NCBI RefSeq assembly: GCF_018446385.1
Contig: NC_055989.1
Span: forward strand, 132,335,004 to 132,399,003
Length of the DNA: 64,000 bases
Source of the DNA: Zingiber officinale
Lineage: Eukaryota > Streptophyta > Magnoliopsida > Zingiberales > Zingiberaceae
Reading direction: 5' to 3'
The notes under the pieces were generated by a model. That model worked only from the letters and a program-made list of their open reading frames with translations, had not been told where the DNA came from and ran no database searches. Below, piece after piece: positions 10,851 through 22,189 of this stretch; positions within the stretch are counted from its first letter, which is position 1, and every line of letters begins with the position of its first letter. Both the position numbers and the translations under genes were made by a program.

Positions 10851-12472
10851 AGCTCTACTTCCATTTCTTTTCTCTCTCCTGCTTCTTGCCAGCATATGGG
10901 TGATCTGCATTTCCTGCCATATAGTGCCTCATAAGGTGCCATCTTGATGGTGGCCTGATAGCTATTGTTGTAAGCGAATTCATCTAAGCACAAATACTTG
11001 CACCAACTTCCTTTGAAATCTAGCGCACAAGCTCTGAGCATGTCTTCTAAAATCTGATTCACTCGCTCTGTCTGTCCATCAGTCTGTGGATGGAAAGCTG
11101 TGCTGAACTTGAGTTTGGTGCCTAGTGCATTCTGAACGCACTCCCAAAAGTGTGAGGTGAAGCGCCCATCTCGATCAGAAACGATAGATTTAGGAACTCC
11201 ATGAAGTCTGACTACCTCTTTAACATATAGCTGGGCCAACTGCTCTATGGAGTGGGACACCTTGATGGCTAGGAAGTGAGCAGACTTGGTCAATTGGTCT
11301 ACTATTACCCATATCGCATCATATCCACTGGTGGTTCTTGGAAGACATGTTATGAAGTCCATGGATATGTCTTCCCATTTCCATTCTGGTATTGGGAGAG
11401 GCTGAAGAACTCCTCCTGGTCTCTGGTGCTCTGCTTTGACTCTCTGGCATGTCAAGCAGGTACTGACATATTTAGCAACGTCTCTTTTAAGTCCTGACCA
11501 CCAGAACCTCTGTTTCACATCTTGGTACATCTTGGAAGAACCAGGATGCATGGAATATGGTGTACTGTGAGCTTCTTCTAAGATCTTCTTCCTCAGTTCT
11601 TCATCATGGGGCACGCAAATGCGACTCCCTTGATAAAGAATTCCGCTATCTGTTACTCTAAACTCTGAGTTGTCTTCTTTCTGTATCCCCTGCTTGATCT
11701 TCTGGATGTCCGGATCTTCACTTTGCTTTCTCTGTATCTCCACAAGCAATGTAGACTCTAAGGTCAATGCAGAGAGCTGTCCTTCGATAATTTCAAGTCC
11801 AAAATCTGACAACTCCTTCTGCAGTGGCAGGGCTAGTGATGACAAAGACATCAGTGATGCACTAGATTTTCTGCTGAGTGCATCTGCCACTTTATTAGCT
11901 TTGCTTGGGTGGTAGAGAATTTCACAGTCGTAATCTTTGACCAACTCCAGCCACCTGCGCTGTCTCATATTTAAGTCCTTCTGAGTGAAGAAGTACTTAA
12001 GACTCTGATGATCTGTGAAGATTCTACATTGAACTCTATACAAATAATGTCGCCAGAGTTTAAGTGCAAAAACCACAGCTGCCAGCTCAAAATCATGAGT
12101 AGGATAGTTCTTCTCATAATCTTTGAGTTGTCTGGAAGCATAAGCTATGACTTTTCCTTCTTGCATGAGTACAGCTCCTAAGCCCATCTTGGAAGCATCA
12201 CTATAGATGTCGAAACTCTTGTCGCTCTGTGGAACAGTCAGAATGGGAGCACTGATCAATCTCTTCTTTAGCTCTTGGAAACTCTGCTCACATTTATCTG
12301 ACCATTCGAATCTCTTGTTCTTTCTGGTGAGGGCTGTTAGTGGAGAGGCTATCCGGGAAAAGTCCTCCACGAACTTCCTGTAGTACCCAGCTAAACCAAG
12401 GAAGCTTCTGATCTCCCTGGCGTTCTTGGGTCTATGCCAGTTGTTGACCGCCTCTATTTTGGTTGGGTCCAC
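10829..12472 (-). pseudogene. Element C pol: RT end, RNase H and integrase core
   Basis: A long open stretch (547 codons) that is a piece of pol, not a free-standing gene. In order: the end of RT and connection (residues 1-60), RNase H with [16 protein letters not shown] (about 85-100) and the downstream [11 protein letters not shown], an integrase HHCC zinc finger (H...H then CLTCQRVK, about 300-345), and the integrase core with acidic residues in [17 protein letters not shown] and the Glu of [10 protein letters not shown] (about 370-480). All three core acids are present. It joins upstream RT sequence only across a frameshift near 12480-12490 (a run of seven As on the minus strand) and downstream sequence across another near 10850. 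Integrase inserts the cDNA; RNase H removes template RNA. Confidence 0.88.
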
Positions 12473-13240
12473 TTGAATACCTTTTTTTAGAAATTATGTG
12501 ACCTAGAAATGTCACTTGATCTAACCAGAACTCGCACTTTGAGAATTTAGCATAAAGCTGCTTCTACTGGGTCTGCAGTACTATTCTCAAGTGTGTGCTG
12601 CTCCTCTGGGGTCCTTGAATAGACTAGAATGTCGTCGATGAATCCGATGACAAATTTGTCAAAGTATTCTCTGAACACTCTGTTCATTAAGTCCATGAAG
12701 ACTGCTGGTGCATTAGTCACACCAAAAGGCATGACTACAAACTCGTAGTGACCATAGCTGGTCCTGAACACCGTTCTGGGTATATCTCTTTCTTTCACCT
12801 TCAGCTGATGGTACCCAGAGCGCAGGTCTATCTTTGAGAACACTGTTGCTCCTCTTTACTGATCAAATAAGTCGTCGATCCTGGGAAGGGGGTACTTGTT
12901 CTTAATTGCTACTTTGCTCAGCGTTCTGAAATCTATGCACATTAGCACGGATCCGTCTTTCTTCTTAACGAACAACTCTGGAGCTCCCTGAGGTGAATGA
13001 CTAGGGCGAATAAAGCCTTTGTCAAGTAACTCCTGTAGTTGTTCTTGTAACTCCTTCAGCTCTGCTGGAGACATGCGATACGGAGCTTTTGAAATTGGAC
13101 CGGTTCCAGGAACCAATTCAATCTCAAATTCCACCTCTCTGTTGGGAGGTAGTCCAGGTAGATCTGTTGGGAATACCTCGGGATATTCACAGACCACCCG
13201 AACCCCCTCTTTCTTACCTTCTTTCTGTTCTTCTACACTT
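12473..13240 (-). pseudogene. Element C reverse transcriptase, broken by stops
   Basis: Minus-strand frames carry [22 protein letters not shown], the finger motif [39 protein letters not shown], then [27 protein letters not shown] and the catalytic FIDDILVYS (about 12620-12645). The two catalytic Asp of FIDD are intact. A stop follows DLFDQ at about 12856-12858, a second stop lies near 12565, and a frameshift follows at about 12485. The enzyme copies RNA into cDNA. Upstream, where the aspartic protease should be, the frame leads directly into broken gag. Confidence 0.85.
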
Positions 13241-14103
13241 ACTTGACTGGGGCTCCGGACTCCCTACTGTCTTGTCTTCTATCTTGACTGGCTTGTGTTG
13301 CGTTTGTTGTGCCTTGTTGCTGTTCAGATAGTGCTCACTAATGCCCTGCTGACCAGCTCTTCACCAATCTATGGTCGGTGAGTTTCACTACTCACTTTAG
13401 GTGCTATTTCTGGTCTCAGCATTAGGAGCATCAATCTGACTCGTTCTTTCACTGTACTTACTAACTCTAGGCATAGGTGAGCTAGCTTGTTAAATCTTTT
13501 GACCGCTTCTTCTACTGGTAGGTCACCTTGTCTGAATTCCATAAGCTCCTCATACTACTTATTAGTGATCCGTTGACGGGAGACTTCTTCGTAAAACTCT
13601 GTCTCGAAGTCAACCCAACTCATCTGGTTGACTGCTCTCTTACTCTTAACTCGCTCCCATCACATACAAGCATCTCCAGATAGGCAGAAAGAGGCGCACT
13701 TGCCCTTCTCGACTTCTGGCCAGTCAAGAAGCTCCATAGTGCTCTCTAGTGTTTTAAACCAAGCCTGGGCATCCCAGGGCTCAATCGTGCCTGAGAAGCT
13801 CTCTGGTTTCAGCTTCAGTCACTGTATAAGACAAGCTTCTGGTCTCTGGGGTGCTGTGACGGCTCCCTGGGTAGCTGGTGGAGTCTCAATTACCACTGGA
13901 GCCTCTGAAGTGACAGCTGGAGGAGGGGGAGGAACTGCTGGCTGGTTTGCCATCAGATTGGCAATCACTTGCTGCTGTTCTACTACTTGTCTCTGGAGTT
14001 AGACAACAACTTCAGAGAGATTGGGCTCAGTTGATCTGAGCTCTTCGTTCTCCTGATCTTGGTTGTCAGTACCAGCGGTACGAGGACGTCCTCTTCTTGA
14101 CAT
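13241..14103 (-). pseudogene. Element C gag, with stops; knuckle and protease missing
   Basis: From an ATG at 14101-14103 the minus strand begins MSRRGRPRTAG and runs through a Pro/Gln-rich region into a retrotransposon gag (body with FKTLESTMELLDWPE, YEEVSRQRITNK, FRQGDLPVEEAVKRF). Stops interrupt it near 14000, 13820, 13668 and 13556. After CLELVSTVKERVRLMLL the family normally has a CCHC knuckle and then an aspartic protease. Here only about 250 bp of degraded, stop-rich sequence precedes the RT, so both appear deleted. This gag gives the element no working capsid or protease. Confidence 0.8.
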
Positions 14104-14385
14104 CAAGTCAGGCAGAGGAAAAAAAACTTAAAATTATCACTATACTTTCAACACCTATGAGTAGGTACTTCTAAACATTTCTCTATCCTTTCTAAACATA
14201 CATAAATATGAATAAAGAAAGGGAAACTAAATCTTCTATCTTACTTTAGTACTCAAAAAAAACAAGTACTCTATACTGCAGTTAATAATAAAGAAAGCAG
14301 GATAAAGAAAGGATTTAAATACTTTCTACCTTGAAGACGGCGAGGATGATGCTGATGTGTGTGTGATGCTGGAGAATGGAACACT
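14104..14385 (-). other. Element C untranslated leader
   Basis: Between the primer-binding site and gag. A/T-rich, no reading frame of note. Confidence 0.6.
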
Positions 14386-14397
14386 GCTCTGATACCA
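14386..14397 (-). promoter_or_regulatory. Primer-binding site of element C
   Basis: TGGTATCAGAGC on the minus strand, complementary to the 3' end of plant initiator tRNA-Met, two bases from the 5' LTR end at 14400. Confidence 0.9.
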
Positions 14398-16611
14398 ACT
14401 GTAACAACCCACCCTTCTTACTTCTACTCTCTAAGGGTGATCATTACCTAACTCCTACTCTACTTACTAGTGTCACTTATGCTATTATTAGCGACACTTA
14501 GATTTATCACGGTTCAGAGAAATTCCTACCGAAAAATTTCGGCAGAATCTCCCCTGTACCGGTGACCAAATCTATAATACACAAGATATATATACACAGC
14601 CACATGCGGCTGGATCACAATTTATTCACAACCACGCAGTAATAAATCATATCATAATCAAAAACTAATCTAGCAACATGAACTAAACTCAATCTCCCAG
14701 AATGAAGCATAATAAGCTACAATGCACATCAAACTCAATCATAACTCATAATTTCATAACAGAAATAAGGAAAATGAACTAGACATAAACTCTAAATAAA
14801 TAAGTCTTGCTAGTCCCCTCTGGACCTCTCCATAGTTTAGTCACCACACACATCCATCATCACCACCACCCTGTCGCCTCCCTTCATATCTTAGCTTTTC
14901 CTTTATCTGCGGTAGGAGGAAAAAAAAAGAAAAGTATCTATAAGCGAAAACGCTTAGTAAGTACTAATCTATCTCACAAAACTCGAAATGCATAAATGTA
15001 ATGCAATAATACTGAAACTGAAATGCTAAAGCAAATCGGCATGTGCTCATGGTATACAGAAAATGAAACTGAATACTAAACATGCTCACTATCTAACAGG
15101 ATAATAAGAAATGAACACTGTAAGCTTAGAATTAAAGAAACTAACTTTTTATTTATTCTAAGCATAAAACTTATTATATTTTCTTATATCCTTGTAATAG
15201 AAATTAATCTTTTAATTTCTATCTTTTACTTTCTTCTTCTTTCTTTCTTTCTTTCTTTACTTAACTTTTCTTTTCTTTGGTTTTCTTTTCTTGGGCCCAG
15301 GCCTAGTACCAACTCATGCGCGTTCCCTAATAGGTTGGGGTTGCGAGCCACCAATCCTAAAAGAGCAGACCTCGGTCTACCAGGGCCAAGACCTCGGAAA
15401 TGGTCACCTGGATTTGTTTAACGACAAGCTCTTGGATGTCGGGTACTAGCCTCTTGCTTGACTTACTTTTTATCTTTCTTATTCTTTTATCTTCCTTATT
15501 ATCTTTTATTAAAGATTGTGGGAGTCCTTTAAATATACTTAACAAGTATGGGTGTATAATCAACTAATCATACTATATAACAGAATAAAACAAGTAACTT
15601 AAAGCTTACTGATCATGCTATAAGCTAAACTAAAGAAAGCAATTTAAAGCCTTTGAATCATACGGTGAAAACATGGCAAAGGATGCTATTTTAGTGCTTC
15701 TAAACATGCTGTAAAATCAAGTATAGAATGATTCTAATCATGCTATAAATAAAGCAAAAGGAAGCTAACTTTGGGGCTTTCTAAGTATGCTGTAATAAAA
15801 GCAATATATGTAACTCTACACTTTCTATCATGCTGTAGAAACAGAGCATGGAATGCTACTTTAAGGGCTTCTAAACCTGCTATTAAAACATGACAAAGAA
15901 TACTACTTTAAGGCCTTTAAACATGCTATACAAAATAAGGTAATATGCTACTTTAAACTTCTTGAACATGCTATAAACGAAGCGTAAAGGAAACTAATTT
16001 GATCTTGCTAATCATGCTACAAAATAGAGCAAAAGGAAGCTAATTTTGGACTTTCTAAACATGCTGGATAGGGTAGCAAAAGAATGCGACTTTAAGCTTT
16101 CTAACATGCTGTAAATAGAGCAAAAGAATACAACTTTAAGCTTCTTAAACATGCTGTCCAAAAACTAAATCCCTAATCAACTTTGATTCTATACCACATG
16201 ACCTGAAAGCAAGGAAGGAAACTATAACAGAATATAGAGCTCAGACTGTATACTAATGCTTGCAAGAACTAATCTAGGAACTAGCATAGATGGTTGGAAA
16301 CTAAAATGAAACCCAACGAAAATCCATCTGATGCAAATTCGACAAACTGTCAAGCTACACGATCCAGTTGCAACCCAATGGTAGGAAACATAAATCTGTA
16401 CAGCATGCTTTAAATTCCAACATAAAGAATCTAACATCTCTAATAGGCAATTCATACAAATGGAATGGAAGGGAAACCTTAGCAATTCGGCTAGGTCCAC
16501 AGAGCATGGAGAGAAAAGCCCTAGCATATGATTTCACTCGGCACAACTAAATCCGAAAGCAAGGAAACGAAATCCAAAGATTCGGAGCAACTCCTACCAC
16601 AGGTGAGTAGT

Positions 16612-16617
16612 ACTTAC
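16612..16617 (-). promoter_or_regulatory. Possible 5' splice site in 5' LTR of element C
   Basis: CAAGG then GTAAGT on the minus strand, about 280 nt downstream of the TATA box; the equivalent in the other LTR is 9705-9710. Pyrimidine-plus-AG sequences such as ctatttacag occur downstream. Splicing here is inference only. Confidence 0.3.
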
Positions 16618-16894
16618 CCTTGATTGCTTGGACTTGCAACCGAGAAGAAAGAAGGGTCGGCTAGGGTTCCGGGTGGAGCTCGAAATCTCGGTCCCTTCTC
16701 GTCCGTGCGTTCACCTTGCCGAGAGAAGCTCGGATGTGTGCCGAACCCTCGGAGGGAGAAGCTCGCCGACCGCCGGAGTTAAGCCCTAAGCCGGCTTTCT
16801 TCGTTTCCGCCGCGAGAGGATGTCGCGAGGGAGAAGGAGAAGAAAGATTTCGGGAGAAAATGTTGGGTTTTTGGAAAATCCAAAACCTAATTCC

Positions 16895-16906
16895 CTTTTA
16901 TATATA
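16895..16906 (-). promoter_or_regulatory. TATA box in 5' LTR of element C
   Basis: TATATATAAAAG on the minus strand at the expected place for the element promoter. Confidence 0.6.
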
Positions 16907-17200
16907 AGGGTTTTATTCCAAACTATACTATATCCCTAATTCTCTCTATATAGGGTTAACAGAAATCTCCTAGCTTAGTTGGTCAGGCCGGTTTTGGCTT
17001 GGGTCAGTCCGACCCGAGGTCCCGGGTTCAAACCTCGCTTCCAACGCTTTTTGCCTAACTTCTTTGGTTTTATAAAAATGCTAAACGCCCTCCAAAAATT
17101 ACGTAAAAATACTCTAAAAATCTCTAGAATATTTTAAAAGTATTTTCAAATATCTTTATGGACATTTGAAACTCAGAATAGGGAAAATTGGGTCGTTACA

Positions 17201-17205
17201 GCGAC
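17201..17205. repeat. Target-site duplication of element C, right
   Basis: gcgac, matching 7498-7502. Confidence 0.95.
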
Positions 17206-17824
17206 GACGCGAAGATGATAGAATTTGCCTCCGGGGGCCCGGTTACCTCCCGGGCGCCCGGACCTAAGTTTTCCAGCAGACTCCTTCCTATAAGAAAAAC
17301 TTTAGTTTGAGACAATTATACCCTGCAACAGATTGTTAGCACAATTTTATAGATAAGAAAAATAGTAATTAGATTCTGTCTCTTCGAGACCGGAATCTAG
17401 TCAAGATCTCGACTTAGAGTTCCGAGATGGTTCTAAGTCGAATCAGCGCCTAAGTTCCCTTCCCAGGAACGCGTCCTCACAGTCACTCCCCTCCAGTGAC
17501 TTACCTCCACTTACCTGCCAGACGTCCGGTCAGCCCTTCAACTCGTCTGGGCTTCGTGCCAGCTATCCGGTCAACCCGTCGACCTAGTTGGACTTCGTGT
17601 CAAACGTCCGGTCAGCCCGTCGACTCGTTTGGACTTCGTGCCAGCTATCCGGTCGACCCGTTGACCTAGCTGGCCTTCGTGCCAGACATTCGGTCAGCCC
17701 GTCGACCTATCTGGACTTCCCCTGCACACTCGGTCTGAGTGTTAGACCAACAGCAAAACTAACTTAACCTATTTTGTCATTCATCAAAACCTTGGTTCGA
17801 CCGTTAATGCTAACCGCACCAACA
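17206..17824 (-). mobile_element. 3' LTR of element B, proximal part with hairpin array
   Basis: Continues from 7502 across element C and ends at ccgcaccaaca next to a polypurine tract. It contains G+C-rich palindromic cccgggcgcccgg near 17250, and at 17510-17735 five units of about 59 bp. Each is a dyad: CCAGACG with CGTCTGG, CCAGCTA with TAGTTGG, CAAACG with CGTTTG, CCAGCTA with TAGCTGG, CCAGACA with ATCTGG. The interior tccggtcagcccgtcgac is nearly constant. Confidence 0.88.
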
Positions 17825-17838
17825 ATCTCCCCCTTTTT
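17825..17838 (-). promoter_or_regulatory. Polypurine tract of element B
   Basis: On the minus strand AAAAAGGGGGAGAT, directly 5' of the 3' LTR. Confidence 0.85.
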
Positions 17839-19120
17839 GATTGAATGACAACTTGGTTAAGTTAGTGTAAAATGCAAGTAAAACAAGCATTAACAGATTT
17901 TTAAGTTAGTTTTTATTTTCAATTTTGTTTTAGCTAACTTAACCACCTAACCCTCCCCATTTGACATTCATCAAAAATAAACATTGATCTAAAATACAAA
18001 ATCTTTACAAAAAGAATGTAGATATAAATCAGATCGACTCAGGGGAGTTAAATTAAATAATTTACTCTAAAAAGTATCTCTTAACCTTTTCAAAAAGAAA
18101 AATAGTTTTGAAGGAATAATTTTTAACAAGCTTTAGCTAGATTTGAAAAAAATGATTAAGTTAGAAAGATAATATATTTATTAAAGAAAAAATTAACCAA
18201 ATTTTCAAAACCTTTAAAACATAAGTTTTATAAAGGAAATTTTACAAGAGTAAAATTTTCAAAATAATTTTGTAGGTTGAAAAGATTCAAGTTTTAAGGA
18301 AAACTATTTTGAAGGAAAACTTAGTTTGTAAAAAGTTTTCAAAATCCAACTAAGTAAAATCAGGTTTTGAAATATCCAATTTTTAAAAACTAACTTTGTA
18401 AAGGTTTAGCTTTTAAATCAGATTTTCAATATTAAGTGAACTCTATTTTCAATTTTTAAACACTAAGTTAAAAGTAATCTTTAAATTTCCAATTTCCAAA
18501 AACTTAGTTCGTAAAATTTAATTTTCAACAAAAAATTTAACTAAGATAGATCCAATTTTCAAGTTTAATTTTTAAAACCAAAAAAAACTTTTAAGATTAA
18601 AAAAACGAACTAAGTTTTGTAAAAGTTAGTTTCAAAATGTTTTTAAGAAAACTTTAATTTTAAAAAAATTAATTTCTCCCCCTGAACCTGATATACAAAA
18701 TCTGTCTAACTAGTTAGCTACTTACTGACTATTCAGAGGATAACAGCTTTCACTTGGTTAGTCAAGTTAAGTCTAAGCATCAGTTAGTGTTTGGCTACAC
18801 TGAATGACTTAATTTGATTAATATTTGTTTGGTATTTAACACCCAGACTTATATTGATGTATTGACATAAGCATCTTAAGTCCAGGCAATCTGCCTATAC
18901 ATCTCACCCCTTTCTATGTTTGGCAATCACAAACAAGGGAATCCTAGGGTGTTGGTGAGATGCTCAAGTACTAGCCCTAGGGGAACATGATTTCTAAGGA
19001 ATTATTCTAATCTAAGGCTAAAACCTTTTTGAAATTCTAAAAATAAGAAATTTTGAAAACATAAAAATATTTTACCTTAGAATTTGAAAATGCCTATTTT
19101 TGAAAACAATTTCAAAATTC
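17839..19120 (-). other. Element B 3' non-coding region
   Basis: About 1.28 kb of A/T-rich sequence between the RNase H stop and the polypurine tract, with many attttcaaaa-like words. I see no reading frame that resembles a third gene or an envelope-like product. Confidence 0.6.
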
Positions 19121-19870
19121 CTAATCTATTAGGCACATCTCTAATTTTCTACGTAGATTACTAAATTCACTTTCAGGGAGGGGTTTAGTAAATATGTCAG
19201 CTAAATTAGACTTTGACTCAATATACTTGAGTTCAATGTCTCTTTTAGTGACATGATCCCTGATAAAGTGATGCCTAATTTCAATGTGTTTGGTCCTGGA
19301 ATGATGCACTGGATTTTTTGTTAAATTAATTGAACTAATATTGTCAATTAACACTTTTACATTTGTAAGGTTTAAGTTAAAATCTTTTAAAGTGTGCACC
19401 ATCCATAATAATTGTGCAACGTATTCTCCTATGGCTATATATTCTGACTCAGTTGTAGATAGCACAACACAGTGTTGCTTTCTACTAAACCAGCTAACAA
19501 GTGATGAACCTAGAAGTTGACAACCACCACTTGTGCTATTGCGGTCTAATTTGTACCCAGCATAATCTGAGTCAGAATACCCTATTAATTCAAAATTGTT
19601 AGTTCTAGGATACTAAATACCTACATTTGTTGTTCCTTTAAGGTATCTAAAGATTCTTTTAACTTGAGTTAAATGTGATTCCTTAGCGCAAGTTTGGTAT
19701 CTAGCGCACATACTAACTGCAAATAAAATATTGGGTCGACTTGCAGTTAAGTATAGTAGGCTACCTATGGCACTCCTATAATATTTTAAGTCAACCGGTT
19801 TTCCATTTGGGTCATTATCTAGGATTGTGTTCATGACCATAGGCGTTTTTATCTCTTTGGTATTTTCCAT
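19121..19870 (-). pseudogene. Element B: end of RT and RNase H
   Basis: On the minus strand [32 protein letters not shown] and VKRIFRYLKGTTNVGI are the copia RT/connection tail. A stop at about 19614-19616 then interrupts. Reading on, the RNase H includes YSDSDYAGYK (the catalytic Asp region), STSGGCQLLGSSLVSW, LSTTESEYIA and the end DIFTKPLP, closing near 19121. RNase H degrades the RNA strand during cDNA synthesis. The frame is displaced from the main RT at about 19870. Confidence 0.85.
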
Positions 19871-21219
19871 TCTGAATTTTTAAGTAATTCTTTAGTGTAT
19901 TTTTGTTGATAGATATAGTTTCCTTCATTTGTTTGTTTGATTTGTAATCCTAAAAAACAAGTTAGTTTTCCTACTAAACTCATTTCAAATTCTTGTTCCA
20001 TTAGATTTGTGAATTCATCTAAAAATTCTGAATTTGTTGACCCAAAGATGATATAATCTACATAGATTTGGGCTATGAAAATATCCTTTTGTATTAACTT
20101 AACGAAAAGGGTTGGGGCAATTTGACCTTGGTTGAACCCTTTAGAAATTAGGTACGAAGTAAGTCTTTCATACCATGCCCTAGGGGCTTGCTTAAGTCCA
20201 TATAAAGCCTTCTTTAATTTAAAGACATAATCAGGGTATTCTAGATTTTCAAACCCAGGCGGTTGTCCTACATAGACTTCTTCCTTTATCAATCCATTTA
20301 GGAAGGCTGACTTAACGTCCATTTGGTATAGCCTGAACCCTTTGTGGGTTGCATAACTAAGTAACATTCTAATGGACTCTAGTCTAGCGACTGGGGCATA
20401 CGTTTCATCATAGTCAAGTCCTTCTACTTGACTTAACCCTTTAGCAACTAGTCTAGCTTTATTTATTGTGATTTCCCCAGTTTCACTTAATTTATTTCTA
20501 AATACCCATTTTGTTTCTATTATCTTTTTATTTTCGGGTGGTGGCACTAAATCCCAAACCTCATTTCTTTCAAATTGGACTAGTTCTTCTTGCATGGCAA
20601 TTACCCAGTCTGGGTCAAGTAATGATTCAGCCACTATTTTAGGTTCAAATTTTGAAATTAATGAAATTTGACTTAGGTTTCTAAAGGATGACCTAGTCTG
20701 AACCTTTAGATCTGGGTCACCAATTATTTGACTAGTTGGATGATTTGGGTTGACTCTAATGGTTCTAGGAGGTTGACTCTCTTGAGGTTGTTCTTCCTCT
20801 TCGTGATCTAGAAATTGATTGGTTCCCTCAGAATTAGTATTTTCTTGAATGAACTCAATTGGTTGAAGTTGGGTTTGTTCTTGGTTTTGTTTGGATTTTT
20901 CAAATTTGACATTAGTAGTTTCTTCAATTCTTAAGGTAACCTTATTATAAACTCTGTGACCTCTACTATTTAGGGAGTATCCTACAAAAATTTCATTTTC
21001 TACTTTAGATGTGAATTTTCCTAAGTGTTCTCTTGTATTTAAGATAAAGGTTGGGCACCCAAATACCTTAAAGTATTTTATATTGGGTTGTTTATTATAA
21101 TAGAGTTCAAAATAGGTTTTATTATGTGTTTTATTTAATGTTGTTCTATTTTGCACGTAGCAGGCTGTACTAACAGCTTCTGCCCAAAAGTACTTAGGTA
21201 TGTTGTATTCATTTAGCAT
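19849..21219 (-). pseudogene. Element B: integrase C-terminal part and reverse transcriptase
   Basis: An open stretch of 456 codons. It starts in the integrase ([26 protein letters not shown]), continues through a variable linker (about residues 120-200) and the copia [98 protein letters not shown]. The active site, usually YVDD, reads YVDYIIFG near 20049-20072: the second catalytic Asp is Tyr. That change alone should abolish polymerisation. It is neither preceded by a start in its own frame nor continuous with the protease, so it is a fragment of a polyprotein. Confidence 0.9.
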
Positions 21220-21818
21220 TGTTCTAGATGCTTCAAGCAGAGTCCTATTTTTTTTTTTCTACAATTCCATTTTGTTAGGGAGTTTTAGGACAGGAGAATT
21301 CGTGATGATAGCCGTTTTCGAGACAATATTTATTAAAGTTATGATTTTTAAATTCTCCCCATTTGTCACTTCTAATTCTTTTGATTTTAAGGTCTTTTTC
21401 ATTTTCAATTTGTTTACAAAAGTTTGTAAATATTTCAAAAGTTTCATCTTTATTTTTTAAGAATTTGACCCAAGTGAACCTAGAGTAGTCATCTACTATG
21501 ACTAGACAATATAAACTTCCATTTATTAATTTGACTCCATGGGAGTCAAATATATTTAGATGTAGAAGTTCTAATATAAAGTTGGTTTGTAAGTAGATTT
21601 TATCTGTTTACCTTGTTGACAAGCATTACATATGGTTGAGTCTAAGTTAGGTAACTTTGGTAAGCCTCTAACTAATCCATTTAATTTGCTTATATTTCTA
21701 AAATTTGTGTGTGACATTCTTCTATGCCATAACCAAGTTTCTTCTTTTTGTGTTAAATAACACTTAACTGAAGAAGTGGTTAAGTTAATTGCATAGATAT
21801 TGTCTTTTCTAAAGCCTT
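21220..21818 (-). pseudogene. Element B: GAG-pre-integrase and integrase N-terminal part
   Basis: Minus-strand frames carry WLWHRRMSHTNFRNISKL and CNACQQGKQ (the HHCC zinc-binding module), then VIVDDYSRFTWV and FCKQIENE, with the region of the second catalytic acid reading RSDKWGEF where the family has a G at the K position, and then [21 protein letters not shown] stop or shift before QNG and others near 21600 and 21835 break the frame. Integrase would join cDNA ends to host DNA. Confidence 0.8.
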
Positions 21819-22135
21819 TTAACTTATAGTAGGATTATCTAGATGTTTGATTAAGCATTCTGTAGATAAGAATTTAACCTTATACCTAGTGTCACACAAT
21901 TGACTTATACTTAGGAGATTATATTTAAAGTTTTCAACAAGTAAAACATTTGTAATAATAAAATCTATTTTTAATTCAATATTACCTATACCAATTACCT
22001 TGAGTTTGTCATTGTTTCCAAAGGCAACTATTCCTAGACTTTTGTAAGTAAGTTGGGTGAACTTGGTGTGATCTCCAGTCATATGCTTGGAGCAACCACT
22101 GTCCAAAATCCACCTGGTTACCTACAATAGGTAGG
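21819..22135 (-). pseudogene. Element B: aspartic protease region
   Basis: On the minus strand WILDSGCSKHMTGD is the copia protease active-site motif (DSG), near 22079-22120, followed by the flap-region sequence ending NLLSISQLCD. The stop at about 21835 separates it from the integrase. The protease cleaves the Gag-Pol polyprotein. Immediately upstream the sequence TATTGTAG then GTAACC could serve as a splice acceptor or be chance. Confidence 0.8.
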
Positions 22136-22189
22136 AATTAAAGTTAGTCTAATTTTATTCCTTTAAGATTATTTTCAAGGTTGATCATT

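Larger units (their letters stand above)
7503..17200 (-). mobile_element. Young Ty3/gypsy (Tekay-like) element C, minus strand, 9.7 kb
   Basis: Bounded by gcgac duplications, with two 2.8-kb LTRs starting TGTAACAACCC (plus-strand view) and ending GGGTCGTTACA. By eye I count about 16 substitutions and 3 indels between the LTRs, so roughly 0.6% divergence. On the minus strand the internal 4.1 kb holds a gag with stops, then reverse transcriptase, RNase H, integrase and a chromodomain-like tail. The order RT-RH-INT is that of gypsy, and the C-terminal ending in YPELF recalls the Tekay/Del chromoviruses. The gag zinc knuckle and the aspartic protease are not present, and pol has stops and frameshifts. 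It therefore looks like a defective copy that moved recently, probably using proteins from a relative. Confidence 0.92.
14400..17200 (-). mobile_element. 5' LTR of element C
   Basis: 2,801 bp. On the minus strand it supplies the promoter: TATA at 16895-16906, about 295 bp from the LTR edge. Differences from the 3' LTR include an extra aaagtatct near 14933, a 14-15-bp deletion near 16821 and a 10-bp deletion near 17115. The R/U5 portion downstream of TATA is unusually long, about 2.4 kb, and carries the degenerate repeat array. Confidence 0.92.
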
